A DNA stretch of 64,000 nt from Roseiarcus sp963764955 (GTDB lineage: Bacteria > Pseudomonadota > Alphaproteobacteria > Rhizobiales > Beijerinckiaceae), in NCBI GenBank assembly GCA_963764955.1, contig CAVXVE010000052.1, positions 1 through 64,000 on the forward strand, in the 5' to 3' direction. The notes below the pieces were generated by a model that was not told the DNA's origin, searched no databases, and saw only the letters and a program-made list of their open reading frames with translations. Below are positions 55,262 through 64,000 of the stretch, in pieces (the stretch's first letter is position 1; the number at the start of each line of letters is the position of its first letter). The position numbers and the translations under genes are program-made.

Positions 55262-56140
55262 TCAGCCGCCGCGCAACACGCGTCCGGCGACCGCGTCGAG
55301 CTTCTTTAAGAGTTCAGGATCGCGATGGGCGGCAGAGGTGATGAGGGCGAAATCAAGCGCGCGGTCCGATCCGACGGGACAGGCTTCGTGCTCGGCGGGA
55401 AACTCGCGCAAGGTCCGCGCGACGACCGCGCCTGCCTTATGGGCGTTCTCCGCCATCACCTTGATCACCGCGGCGACGTCGACTGCGCCATGCTCCTCGT
55501 GCCAGCAGTCATAGTCGGTGACCATCGCGACCGTCGCGTAGGAAATCTCGGCTTCGCGCGCCAGTTTCGCTTCCGTCGCGCCGGTCATGCCGACCACGTC
55601 CGCGCCGCCCGCCTGGAAGCGGAGCGACTCGGCCAGCGAGGAGAACTGCGGCCCCTCGATGCAGACGTAAGTTCCCCCGTCGCGGCAGGCGATCTGCTCC
55701 GCTTCGGCCGCCTCGACCAGGCGGCGGCGCATGAGCGGCGCGATCGGGTGCGCCATCGAGACATGCGCGACGCAGCCATCGCCGAAGAAGCTCGTCTGGC
55801 GCCGATAGGTGCGATCGTCGAACTGATCGATCATCACGAACATGCCGGGATAGAGATCCCCGCGAAACGATCCGCAGGCCGATAGCGCAATGACGTCAGT
55901 GACGCCGACCCGCTTCAAGGCGTCGATATTGGCGCGATAGTTGATCGTCGACGGCGAGAACCGATGGCCCCGGCCATGGCGCGCCAGGAACACCGCCTGC
56001 GTGTCCCCCACCCGCCCGAAGCGCAGCGCGTCGGAAGGATCGCCCCACGGGGTGGCGATCCGCTCCTCCCTGAGGTCGGTCAGCCCCGGAAGATCATAGA
56101 CGCCCGAGCCCCCGATGACCCCGACAATTGCTTTGGCCAT
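55262..56140 (-). CDS. mtnP: S-methyl-5'-thioadenosine phosphorylase
   Basis: Phosphorolysis of methylthioadenosine to adenine and 5-methylthioribose-1-phosphate in methionine salvage. IGGSGVYDLPGL at the N-terminus, FLARHGRGHRFSPSTINYRA (phosphate and substrate site), and SACGSFRGDLYPGMFVMIDQ and GADVVGMTGATEAKLAREAE are diagnostic of MtnP. 292 residues. ATG 56140 is preferred; GTG 56146 is possible. It follows petC by 45 bases on the same strand, an arrangement common in Hyphomicrobiales. Confidence 0.93.
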   Translation of the reverse strand: MAKAIVGVIGGSGVYDLPGLTDLREERIATPWGDPSDALRFGRVGDTQAVFLARHGRGHRFSPSTINYRANIDALKRVGVTDVIALSACGSFRGDLYPGMFVMIDQFDDRTYRRQTSFFGDGCVAHVSMAHPIAPLMRRRLVEAAEAEQIACRDGGTYVCIEGPQFSSLAESLRFQAGGADVVGMTGATEAKLAREAEISYATVAMVTDYDCWHEEHGAVDVAAVIKVMAENAHKAGAVVARTLREFPAEHEACPVGSDRALDFALITSAAHRDPELLKKLDAVAGRVLRGG

Positions 56141-56185
56141 TCTCACCCCGCCCCTTCAGGAGCGGCATTATCCCAAGGCGCGCCC

Positions 56186-57013
56186 CTAGTGCACATCCTC
56201 CCAGATCCGCTTCTTCACCGCATAGAGCAGCGCGGCGAACACGAGGAGGAAGATCATGACTCTGAGGCCAATTCTCCGGCGCTCGAGAAGATTGGGCTCA
56301 GCCGCCCAGGTCAGGAACGCCGCGACGTCCCTGGAGTAATTGTCCAGCGTCGGAGGCGTGCCGTCCTTGTACTCGACCGCGCCGTCGGTGATCGGTTGCG
56401 GCATCGCGATCTTGTGTCCGGGGAAGTACAGGTTCCACTGCAGGTCCTTGGGGTTTGTGTAACCGGTCAGGATCGCATGGATGTAGTCGGCGCCCATCTC
56501 CTGATATTCGAGGCCCGGCAGCGCGTCGAAGACGAACCAGGGGAAGCCGCGCTCGTACTTCAGCGATTTGGCCAGTAGCGCCATGTCCGGCGGCGCCTTG
56601 CCGAACGTTGCGGCCGCCGCCTGGGGATTCGGATAGGCTTCAGGGAGGGGAATGAGGTCGGCCGGCGTCGCGGGGCGCTTGAACATCTCGCCCTTGTCGT
56701 TGGGCTCGGCGTTGGTGACCTGATAGGTCGCCGCAAGCGCCCTGACCTGATCCTCGCTGAAATCCGGCCCGCCGGGCTCGGCCAGCGTGCGGAAAGGAAT
56801 GCTCAAGGCGTGACAGGTGCTGCAGACCTCCTTGTAGACCTGGAACCCGCGCTGGAGCTGGGCCGTGTTGTAAGTGCCGAACATGCCCCCGAAACTCCAG
56901 CTCTCACGCGGAGGGTTCGGCTGGTCAGCATCGCTTTGCGCGAGCGCAAAGCCGCTCGAGAAGACGAGCGCCGCGGCCGCAAGGGCAAAGGCGGAATGCT
57001 TGACACGCATCAT
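56186..57013 (-). CDS. petC: Cytochrome c1 of the bc1 complex
   Basis: Membrane-anchored c-type cytochrome that passes electrons from the Rieske centre to cytochrome c. Signal peptide (HSAFALAAAALVFSSGFALA), haem motif VCSTCH (Cys64, Cys67, His68), likely axial Met in HKIAMPQPITDG, and the C-terminal anchor GLRVMIFLLVFAALLYAVKK. 275 residues, full length. Strong ribosome-binding site GGAAGGAAG. It is separate from petB rather than fused as in Bradyrhizobium fbcH. Leftward operon petB-petC-mtnP. Confidence 0.95.
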   Translation of the reverse strand: MMRVKHSAFALAAAALVFSSGFALAQSDADQPNPPRESWSFGGMFGTYNTAQLQRGFQVYKEVCSTCHALSIPFRTLAEPGGPDFSEDQVRALAATYQVTNAEPNDKGEMFKRPATPADLIPLPEAYPNPQAAAATFGKAPPDMALLAKSLKYERGFPWFVFDALPGLEYQEMGADYIHAILTGYTNPKDLQWNLYFPGHKIAMPQPITDGAVEYKDGTPPTLDNYSRDVAAFLTWAAEPNLLERRRIGLRVMIFLLVFAALLYAVKKRIWEDVH

Positions 57014-57042
57014 CGTTGAACTTCCTTCCCGAGCCACACGCA

Positions 57043-58293
57043 TCATTCCGCCGCAGCCGCCGCAGCCTTCGTCCTCGTGAGCACCGCGTCGGCGATCGAC
57101 GTCGGGATCGGCTTCGTCTTTTCGGTGAAGCTCAGGATGGGCATGATGATGAGAAAGAACGCGAAATAGCCGAAGGTCAGGATGCGCGCGATGAGCGCAA
57201 GCCCCTCGGTCGGCTCCTGCGAGCCGAGATAGCCGAGGCCGACGCAGATCAGGACAAAGATCCAGAAGAAAAAGCGGAAAGACGGGCGGTACTTGCCCGA
57301 CTTGACCGGCGAACGATCGAGCCAGGGAATGAAGAACAGCACGACGACCGCCGCCGCCAGGACGACCACGCCCCAGAACTTGCTCGGGATCGCGCGCAGC
57401 ATGGCGTAGAACGGCAGCAGGTACCATTCCGGCACGACATGCGCGGGCGTCGCCAGCGGGTTGGCTGGAATCGAATTGTCCGCGTCGAGCAGATAATTGG
57501 GGATGTAAAACACGAGCCAGGCGTAAAGGATGAGGAAGACCATCAGGCCGACGCCGTCCTTGATCGTGGCGTAGGGCGTGAACGCGACCGTGTCGCGCTG
57601 AGGGTCTTTCACCTCGATCCCGTCAGGATTGTTCTGCCCGGCGACATGCAGCGCCCAGACGTGCAGCCCGACGAAACCCGCGATAAGGAACGGGATGAGA
57701 TAGTGAAGCGCGAAGAAGCGGGTCAGCGTCGGGCCGCCGACGGCGAATCCGCCCCAGAGCCAATGCGCGATCGAGTTGCCGACCAGCGGGATCGCGGAAG
57801 TGAGATTGGTGATCACCGTCGCGCCGGCGAAGCTCATCCCGCCCCAGGGCAAGACATAGCCGAAAAAGGCCGTCGCCATCATCAGCACGTAAATGACGAC
57901 GCCGATGATCCAGAGAAGCTCGCGCGGCGGCTTGAAGGAGCCGTAATAGATGCCGCGAGCCATGTGAATGTAGCAGGCGAAGAAGAAGAGCGAGGCGCCG
58001 TTGCTGTGCAGATAGCGGATCAGCCAGCCGTAGTTGACATCGCGCATGATATTTTCGACCGAAGAGAACGCCTCGGTCGACGAAGGAATGTAATGCATCG
58101 CGAGAACGACGCCGGTCACGATCTGCGCGACCAGCATGAACGACAGGATCGCGCCGAAGGTCCACATGTAGTTGAGATTGCGCGGCACCGGATAGGCGAT
58201 GAACGAGGAATGAACCAGACCGAACAACGGCAGGCGGGATTCGAACCAGCGCCCAATCGCGCTTTTGGGAACGTAGGTCGAGGGGCCGCTCAT
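57043..58293 (-). CDS. petB: Cytochrome b of the bc1 complex
   Basis: Eight-helix di-haem subunit with the quinol oxidation and quinone reduction sites. Conserved: VNYGWLIRYLHSNGASLFFF, PEWY-containing AHVVPEWYLLPFYAMLRA, ALHYLIPFLIAGFVGLHVWA. 416 residues. In the cd1 helix the usual PWGQMSFWGATVI reads PWGGMSFAGATVI: the Gln is replaced by Gly and the Trp by Ala at the Qo site. The adjoining TLNRFF is TLTRFF. No Rieske gene precedes it. The start ATG 58293 has only a weak ribosome-binding site (AGAGATCC region). Confidence 0.93.
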   Translation of the reverse strand: MSGPSTYVPKSAIGRWFESRLPLFGLVHSSFIAYPVPRNLNYMWTFGAILSFMLVAQIVTGVVLAMHYIPSSTEAFSSVENIMRDVNYGWLIRYLHSNGASLFFFACYIHMARGIYYGSFKPPRELLWIIGVVIYVLMMATAFFGYVLPWGGMSFAGATVITNLTSAIPLVGNSIAHWLWGGFAVGGPTLTRFFALHYLIPFLIAGFVGLHVWALHVAGQNNPDGIEVKDPQRDTVAFTPYATIKDGVGLMVFLILYAWLVFYIPNYLLDADNSIPANPLATPAHVVPEWYLLPFYAMLRAIPSKFWGVVVLAAAVVVLFFIPWLDRSPVKSGKYRPSFRFFFWIFVLICVGLGYLGSQEPTEGLALIARILTFGYFAFFLIIMPILSFTEKTKPIPTSIADAVLTRTKAAAAAAE

Positions 58294-58608
58294 ATGGTGG
58301 ATCTCTGATGGACGGGGAGGCTAGGAATTGGCGAGGAAGGAGTCGAGGGGTTCCCTGTCAGCCAGCTCTTGCCTTGACGTCGGCTAGGAAAGCATTTTGT
58401 GGGCCAATCGCCAACGCTGCGCCAGGGGCTAGATGAGAGGAACACTGTCGATTCGGTCCATTGATGGTCAATTCAACCCCCCGGCTGTCCGCCGCCCCGG
58501 CGACCGCGGGGTCGCGCCATCGAATTGGTTCGACGCGGCTTTTCGCATCGATCGAATTGGATGTCCATAGCCCGTGGAGCTTCGCATTTCTTCCCGCTTT
58601 GCCCACAT
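58294..58608. other. Noncoding gap where petA would be expected
   Basis: 315 bases between petB (leftward) and trmL (rightward). In most Hyphomicrobiales the Rieske gene petA stands here. I find no reading frame with Rieske motifs (CTHLGC or SCHGS boxes) on either strand, and the only open frame lacks family features. It must hold the promoters of petB and trmL. Confidence 0.6.
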
Positions 58609-59109
58609 ATGACAACCCCCGCCGCGCCGCTCCTGCTCGCCCTGTTCGAGCCCGACATTGCGCAAAACACCGGCGCAATGATGCGAACCTGCGCCTGCCT
58701 CGGCGTCGACGCGGCGATCATCGAACCGGCGGGCTTTCGAGTGGGCGACAGCCGCTTCAGGCGCGCCGCGATGGACTATATCAATGCGGTCAGAATCGAG
58801 AGCCACGATTCGTGGGCCAGTTTCGCTGCGTGGCGCGCCGCCAGTCAACGCCGGCTGGTGCTGTTAACAACAAAGGGCGAAACGTGCTTGTGGGATTTTG
58901 TCTTTCGTGAAATGGATATTATTCTCGTCGGCCGGGAATCGTCTGGCGTTCCCGAAGCCGTCCAGGCTTCGGCCGACGTCCGGCTCTATATTCCCATTCG
59001 GCCCCGCCTGCGTTCTTTGAATGTGGGGATCGCAGCGACAATCGCGATGACGGAGGCGCTGCGTCAGATCGGACGGCTGCCGTCCTCGAAGAAGGCCAAG
59101 GGTGATTAG
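58609..59109 (+). CDS. trmL: tRNA (cytidine(34)-2'-O)-methyltransferase TrmL
   Basis: SPOUT-family methyltransferase modifying the wobble base of leucine tRNAs. LLLALFEPDIAQNTGAMMRT is the SpoU motif 1 (N-x-G), IILVGRESSGVPEAVQASAD the SAM loop (motif 2), and YIPIRPRLRSLNVGIAATIA motif 3 (S-L-N). 166 residues from the ATG at 58609 (MTTPAAPLLLAL). A longer reading frame upstream lacks homology. Divergent from petB. Confidence 0.93.
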   Translation: MTTPAAPLLLALFEPDIAQNTGAMMRTCACLGVDAAIIEPAGFRVGDSRFRRAAMDYINAVRIESHDSWASFAAWRAASQRRLVLLTTKGETCLWDFVFREMDIILVGRESSGVPEAVQASADVRLYIPIRPRLRSLNVGIAATIAMTEALRQIGRLPSSKKAKGD

Positions 59110-59203
59110 CGCTAAAGCTCAAAAATACCGCGGGCGTGACAGCGACGGGCGGATCAGCGATTCTCATCGCGCGGCGCCTTCGAGGACCGCGCCGGAGGAA
59201 ACG

Positions 59204-59872
59204 ATGAGCGAAGCGAGCGTCTTTCGCGTGCTCATTGCCGACGATCATCCGCTCATGCTCGGCGGATTGCGCCAGGCTGTGCTCGCGGCGGCGCCCGATG
59301 CGGAAATCGCGGAAGCGCACGATTTCGACAGCATGGTCGCGGCGCTGGACGCCTCGCCGGACACCGATCTCGTGCTGCTCGACTTGACCATGCCGGGCGT
59401 GCGCGGATTTTCCGGGCTGTTGTTCCTGCGCTCCGAGCGTCCCTCCATCCCGGTGGTTGTCGTTTCGGGCAACGAAGACCGGGCGGTCATCCGCCACTGC
59501 CTGGAATTCGGCGCCGCGGGCTTCATCCCGAAATCCAACTCGCTCGAAACGATGCGGGCGGCCATCGCGCAGGTCCTGAACGGCGGCCGATGGACCCCTC
59601 CCGACTTCGATCCAAACGCCGCTCCCAATCGCGAATCGAGCGCCATGGCCCGCCGGCTCGCCTCGCTCACCCCGCAGCAAATTCGGGTCTTGATGATGCT
59701 GTCGCAGGGTCTCCTCAACAAGCAGATCGCCTACGAGCTCGGCGTCTCCGAGGCGACCGTGAAAGCGCATGTGTCGGCGATCTTCCAGAAGCTCGGCGTC
59801 GAGAGCCGAACGCAAGCCGTCATTCTCGCGACCAAGATCGAAGCGGCGCAGGAACTGCTCATCGCGTCCTGA
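59204..59872 (+). CDS. NarL/FixJ-type response regulator
   Basis: N-terminal receiver domain with RVLIADDHPLMLGGLRQAVL (acidic pair) and phospho-acceptor Asp in DLVLLDLTMPGVRGFSGLLF, plus VVVVSGNEDRAVI and GAAGFIPKSNSLETMRAAI (Ser/Thr and Lys). C-terminal LuxR helix-turn-helix with LTPQQIRVLMMLSQGLLNKQ and LGVSEATVKAHVSAIFQKLG. 222 residues from ATG 59204, preceded by GGAGGAA. No histidine kinase gene is adjacent, so the input is unknown. It lies 94 bases after trmL, probably its own transcript. Confidence 0.92.
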   Translation: MSEASVFRVLIADDHPLMLGGLRQAVLAAAPDAEIAEAHDFDSMVAALDASPDTDLVLLDLTMPGVRGFSGLLFLRSERPSIPVVVVSGNEDRAVIRHCLEFGAAGFIPKSNSLETMRAAIAQVLNGGRWTPPDFDPNAAPNRESSAMARRLASLTPQQIRVLMMLSQGLLNKQIAYELGVSEATVKAHVSAIFQKLGVESRTQAVILATKIEAAQELLIAS

Positions 59873-59947
59873 AGCCTGGCGGCGATTCTCGACTGACATC
59901 CGTCTCGCCCGCCGCGGCGCTTCTCGACGGCAGCCCGGCGAAGGGGC

Positions 59948-61096
59948 TCACCCCTGAAAGATCAGGAGCACATAGGCCCCGAACAGCAGCAGATGCACGG
60001 CGCCGAGCAGCACGTTCGTCCGGCCGCTGGTGAAGGTGATCATGCTGACCGCGAGCGTCAGGATAAGGAGCGCGAAATCGGTATGCTCCACGCCGAGCAC
60101 GATCGGCCGGTCGAGGAGATGGTTGATGATGAGCACCGACGGGATCGTGAGGCCGATGGTCGCCAGCACCGAGCCCAAGAAGATGTTGACCGCCCGCTGC
60201 ATCTCGTTGGCGAGCGCAGCCCTCACCGCGCCGATCGACTCCGGCGTGGCGACGAGCAGCGCGATCAGGATGCCGCCTAGCGGCGGCGGCGCCCCAAGCG
60301 TCTCGAGGAGATAGTCGACCGGCGGACCGAACTGCTCGACCAGATAGACGATCGCCGCCATGTAGGCGACGAGCATGAGGATCGGGAGCCACAGGGGCGC
60401 ACGTTCGACATGAGCCTTCGTGCGAGGCTCCGAAGCATACTCGAAATATTCGTGATAGCGGCCGATCTGGAGAAACAGAAACAGAATGTAGAGACTGAGC
60501 GAAACCACCACCATGGCGGCCTGCTGGATGGTCGAATAGGTCGGCCCCACCGTCGTCTGGGTGAAGTCGGGCAGAATGAGCGTGAAGGTCACGAGCGGCA
60601 GAAGCGCGCTCAGATAAGCGTTCGCGCCCTGCAAGTTGAACTGCTGCTCGCGGTGCTTGATTCCCCCGATGAGCAGCGTCACGCCGACCATGCCGTTCAT
60701 GATGATCATGATGACGGCGAGCATCGTATCGCGAACCAGCGTCGGGTTCGGACCGCCGTGGCGCACCACCGCCGAGATCGCGACGACCTCGATTGAGGTG
60801 ATGGTGAGGGTGAGCAGCAGGGTCCCGTAAGGCTCGCCGAACCGCTCGGCCAAATCCTCCGCGTGCCGCACGACGGCGAGCGACGACCAGAGCACGACGC
60901 CGAACAGCCAGACGAGGACGCCGGACAGGATCAGCGGATTTGAGAGCTGCGCGAATAGGGGCTTCGCAAACAGCGCGAAGGCGACGACGGTCGCCGCCGC
61001 GACGGCCAGAAACCATTCCGCGCGGGCCCAGCGCCGGAAGCGGTTCGGCGCCGGCTCACCGAAAGCAGAGGCAAGCGGGTCGTCCTGCGTCGTCAC
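59948..61096 (-). CDS. Calcium:proton antiporter (ChaA/Cax type)
   Basis: 382 residues with about eleven membrane helices. The two conserved CaCA-family alpha repeats are visible: LTLTITSIEVVAISAVVRHG (acidic residue in the first) and IALLVATPESIGAVRAALAN (P-E-S in the second), each with the family GE/PE acidic position. GIKHREQQFNLQGANAYLSA resembles ChaA-type bacterial exchangers, which expel Ca2+ or Na+ for H+. Substrate preference cannot be told from sequence. Leftward, 48 bases after acs on the same strand. Confidence 0.88.
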   Translation of the reverse strand: MTTQDDPLASAFGEPAPNRFRRWARAEWFLAVAAATVVAFALFAKPLFAQLSNPLILSGVLVWLFGVVLWSSLAVVRHAEDLAERFGEPYGTLLLTLTITSIEVVAISAVVRHGGPNPTLVRDTMLAVIMIIMNGMVGVTLLIGGIKHREQQFNLQGANAYLSALLPLVTFTLILPDFTQTTVGPTYSTIQQAAMVVVSLSLYILFLFLQIGRYHEYFEYASEPRTKAHVERAPLWLPILMLVAYMAAIVYLVEQFGPPVDYLLETLGAPPPLGGILIALLVATPESIGAVRAALANEMQRAVNIFLGSVLATIGLTIPSVLIINHLLDRPIVLGVEHTDFALLILTLAVSMITFTSGRTNVLLGAVHLLLFGAYVLLIFQG

Positions 61097-61144
61097 GCGC
61101 CCTCTCCCGCCGGAGCCGCGCGCCCGTGCGCGACCGGAGCGGCC

Positions 61145-63092
<1,948 letters not shown>

Positions 63093-63353
63093 GGGGCTCC
63101 TCCCGATACACCCGATAAGCAGCTGATTTTGATTGCGGCCTAGCAACGGGCCGCCACCACGATCCCGCCGCCATATTTGTTCCGGCTTATGTCGGGCGTT
63201 ATAGGACCGCTTTGTGGCGAAGATCAATCGACGCTCGCTCGCCTCACAATCACGTCGCTGCAGCTCGCGCCGGGCCGCGAGTGACGGCTGGCCTGAGCGC
63301 GGCGCTTACGCGGCCATCACGCGATAGACGTTTGCGACGCGGACTGCAGACAC

Positions 63354-63377
63354 AAAAAAGCCCCGCGCCGGGCGGGG
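63354..63377 (-). terminator. Rho-independent terminator
   Basis: On the minus strand CCCCGC CCGGC GCGGGG C TTTTTT (complement of 63377-63354): a GC-rich stem followed by six T. It lies just after the small membrane protein gene ending at 63403 and would end its transcript. Between acs (63092) and this site I see no further gene. Confidence 0.8.
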
Positions 63378-63402
63378 AGGCAGTCCGCGCGGACGCGACG
63401 AC

Positions 63403-63603
63403 CTACCGCGTCCGCGGGGGCGATTGCGCGAATTGATCGCCTTCATGGCGGACCTTCGCCGTCGGCGTCTCGCAGCCGTCGTAGGCGAAGGCAGTGTCGC
63501 AACTCTGGACGGCCAGGAAGACGGCTGCGCCAAAGCCGGCTGCAAGAATTAAGAGCACGCCGAAGAGGAAGGCGAGAGCGTACAGGCCGGATCGTGCGCC
63601 CAT
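63403..63603 (-). CDS. Small membrane protein
   Basis: 66 residues: MGARSGLYALAFLFGVLLIL, one hydrophobic helix to about residue 30 (LAAGFGAAVFLAVQSCDTAF), then a short polar tail with two Cys (SCDTAFAYDGCETP) that could pair. I do not recognise the family. The upstream sequence lacks a good ribosome-binding site; an alternative start six codons upstream is possible. A strong terminator follows, supporting a transcribed unit on this strand. Confidence 0.5.
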   Translation of the reverse strand: MGARSGLYALAFLFGVLLILAAGFGAAVFLAVQSCDTAFAYDGCETPTAKVRHEGDQFAQSPPRTR

Positions 63604-63682
63604 GAGGAGACCTAGTCCCAACCCGGACGGTCGTCTCCGTGTGGGTCGTCGCTAAATCCGACCCGGCCGCATCTGTTCAGCC

Positions 63683-63952
63683 TCAAAGCGCCCCGCAGCG
63701 AGCCGCGCGAACGAGCGCCGCCGGCCACCCTTTTTGGCCATAAGCGATCTTCCGTAGCACGCGGTCGCGGAGAAGCGCGGCGTTGCGTTCGCCCTGGTGC
63801 GCGAGGGCGAGAATATTCTGCGCCAGGAGCTCTCTCTCGCTTTTGGCTTCGTCCGACAGGTCGAGGATCTTGCACACGTCTTCGAGCGCCGTCGACATCG
63901 CCTGGATGTCCTGCGGCCCGAACACATTGTCTTGAAATCGAGCGACGGTCAT
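63683..63952 (-). CDS. Small conserved protein of unknown function
   Basis: 89 residues, MTVARFQDNVFGPQDIQAMS, then LEDVCKILDLSDEAKSEREL and AQNILALAHQGERNAALLRD. Short helical proteins with this ALEDVCKxLxLxD...RE.LA..IIALA..GERD pattern are common in rhizobial genomes; their function is unknown. AGGAGAAC precedes the ATG at 63952, which is a good start. No signal peptide. Confidence 0.65.
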   Translation of the reverse strand: MTVARFQDNVFGPQDIQAMSTALEDVCKILDLSDEAKSERELLAQNILALAHQGERNAALLRDRVLRKIAYGQKGWPAALVRAARCGAL

Positions 63953-64000
63953 TGTTCTCCTCACGGGCGTACCCGAACCGCCGCGGGCGCACCCCCTATC

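Noticed and set aside
58225..58245. GGATTCGAACC-like T-arm of a tRNA on the minus strand
   Set aside because: It encodes Trp-Phe-Glu-Ser in the N-terminus of petB; no acceptor or anticodon stem can be built around it.
57016..58308. 430-codon plus-strand frame over petB
   Set aside because: Charged, low-complexity antisense of cytochrome b without any recognisable domain.

Overview
The window is GC-rich, densely packed DNA from an alphaproteobacterium, most likely of the order Hyphomicrobiales (Rhizobiales). The evidence is a trmL / cytochrome bc1 / mtnP neighbourhood, alphaproteobacterial-type AddB-AddA, an aerobic-type cobalamin cluster and small exported proteins typical of that order. The genus cannot be read from the sequence; a methylotroph-related family is possible but unproven.

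Layout. 0.3-5.5 kb: housekeeping genes (nicotinamidase, YbhN-like membrane protein, lgt, a MidA-type methyltransferase, pgeF, a flavin reductase). 6-27 kb: a large cobalamin block. Genes cobM-cobE-cobL and cobJ-cobI-cobH-cobG-cobN-cobW-DUF1636 read leftward, the second run behind a clear cobalamin riboswitch (20045-20225). cbiD and cobK lie on the other strand inside the block, and cobO-cobQ, cbiB and cobC follow on the right. cbiD is present and cobF is not, while cobG, cobN and cobK mark the oxygen-dependent route. 27-33.7 kb: addB-addA. 33.8-37.4 kb: a TAXI-type periplasmic protein, a small Sel1-like protein and pckA.

37.8-41.5 kb is visibly more AT-rich. It holds three genes of unassigned function: a multi-pass membrane protein, a lipoprotein, and a fusion of an M23-like domain, a lysozyme-like domain and an EF-hand. 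This is the best candidate in the window for an undescribed system. 41.6-45.9 kb: a GntR-controlled catabolic-looking operon (GST, VOC protein, CoA ligase, citrate-synthase-like enzyme) with a visible operator. 46-52.9 kb: a bestrophin-like protein, an AmmeMemoRadiSam pair with fused B and A parts, an IS630-type insertion sequence, an exported acylphosphatase-like protein and a lipoprotein hydrolase. 53-64 kb: an amidohydrolase, a YqhA protein, mtnP, petC, petB (with no petA where it is expected), trmL, a response regulator, a Ca2+/H+ antiporter, acs and two small proteins.

Caution: nine loci carry 13 apparent single-base indels (pncA, cobW, cbiB, addA, pckA, the CoA-ligase/citrate-synthase pair counted as two, the amidohydrolase, acs). 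The same kind of defect in so many core genes suggests uncorrected sequencing error rather than gene decay. No rRNA, tRNA or CRISPR array was found.
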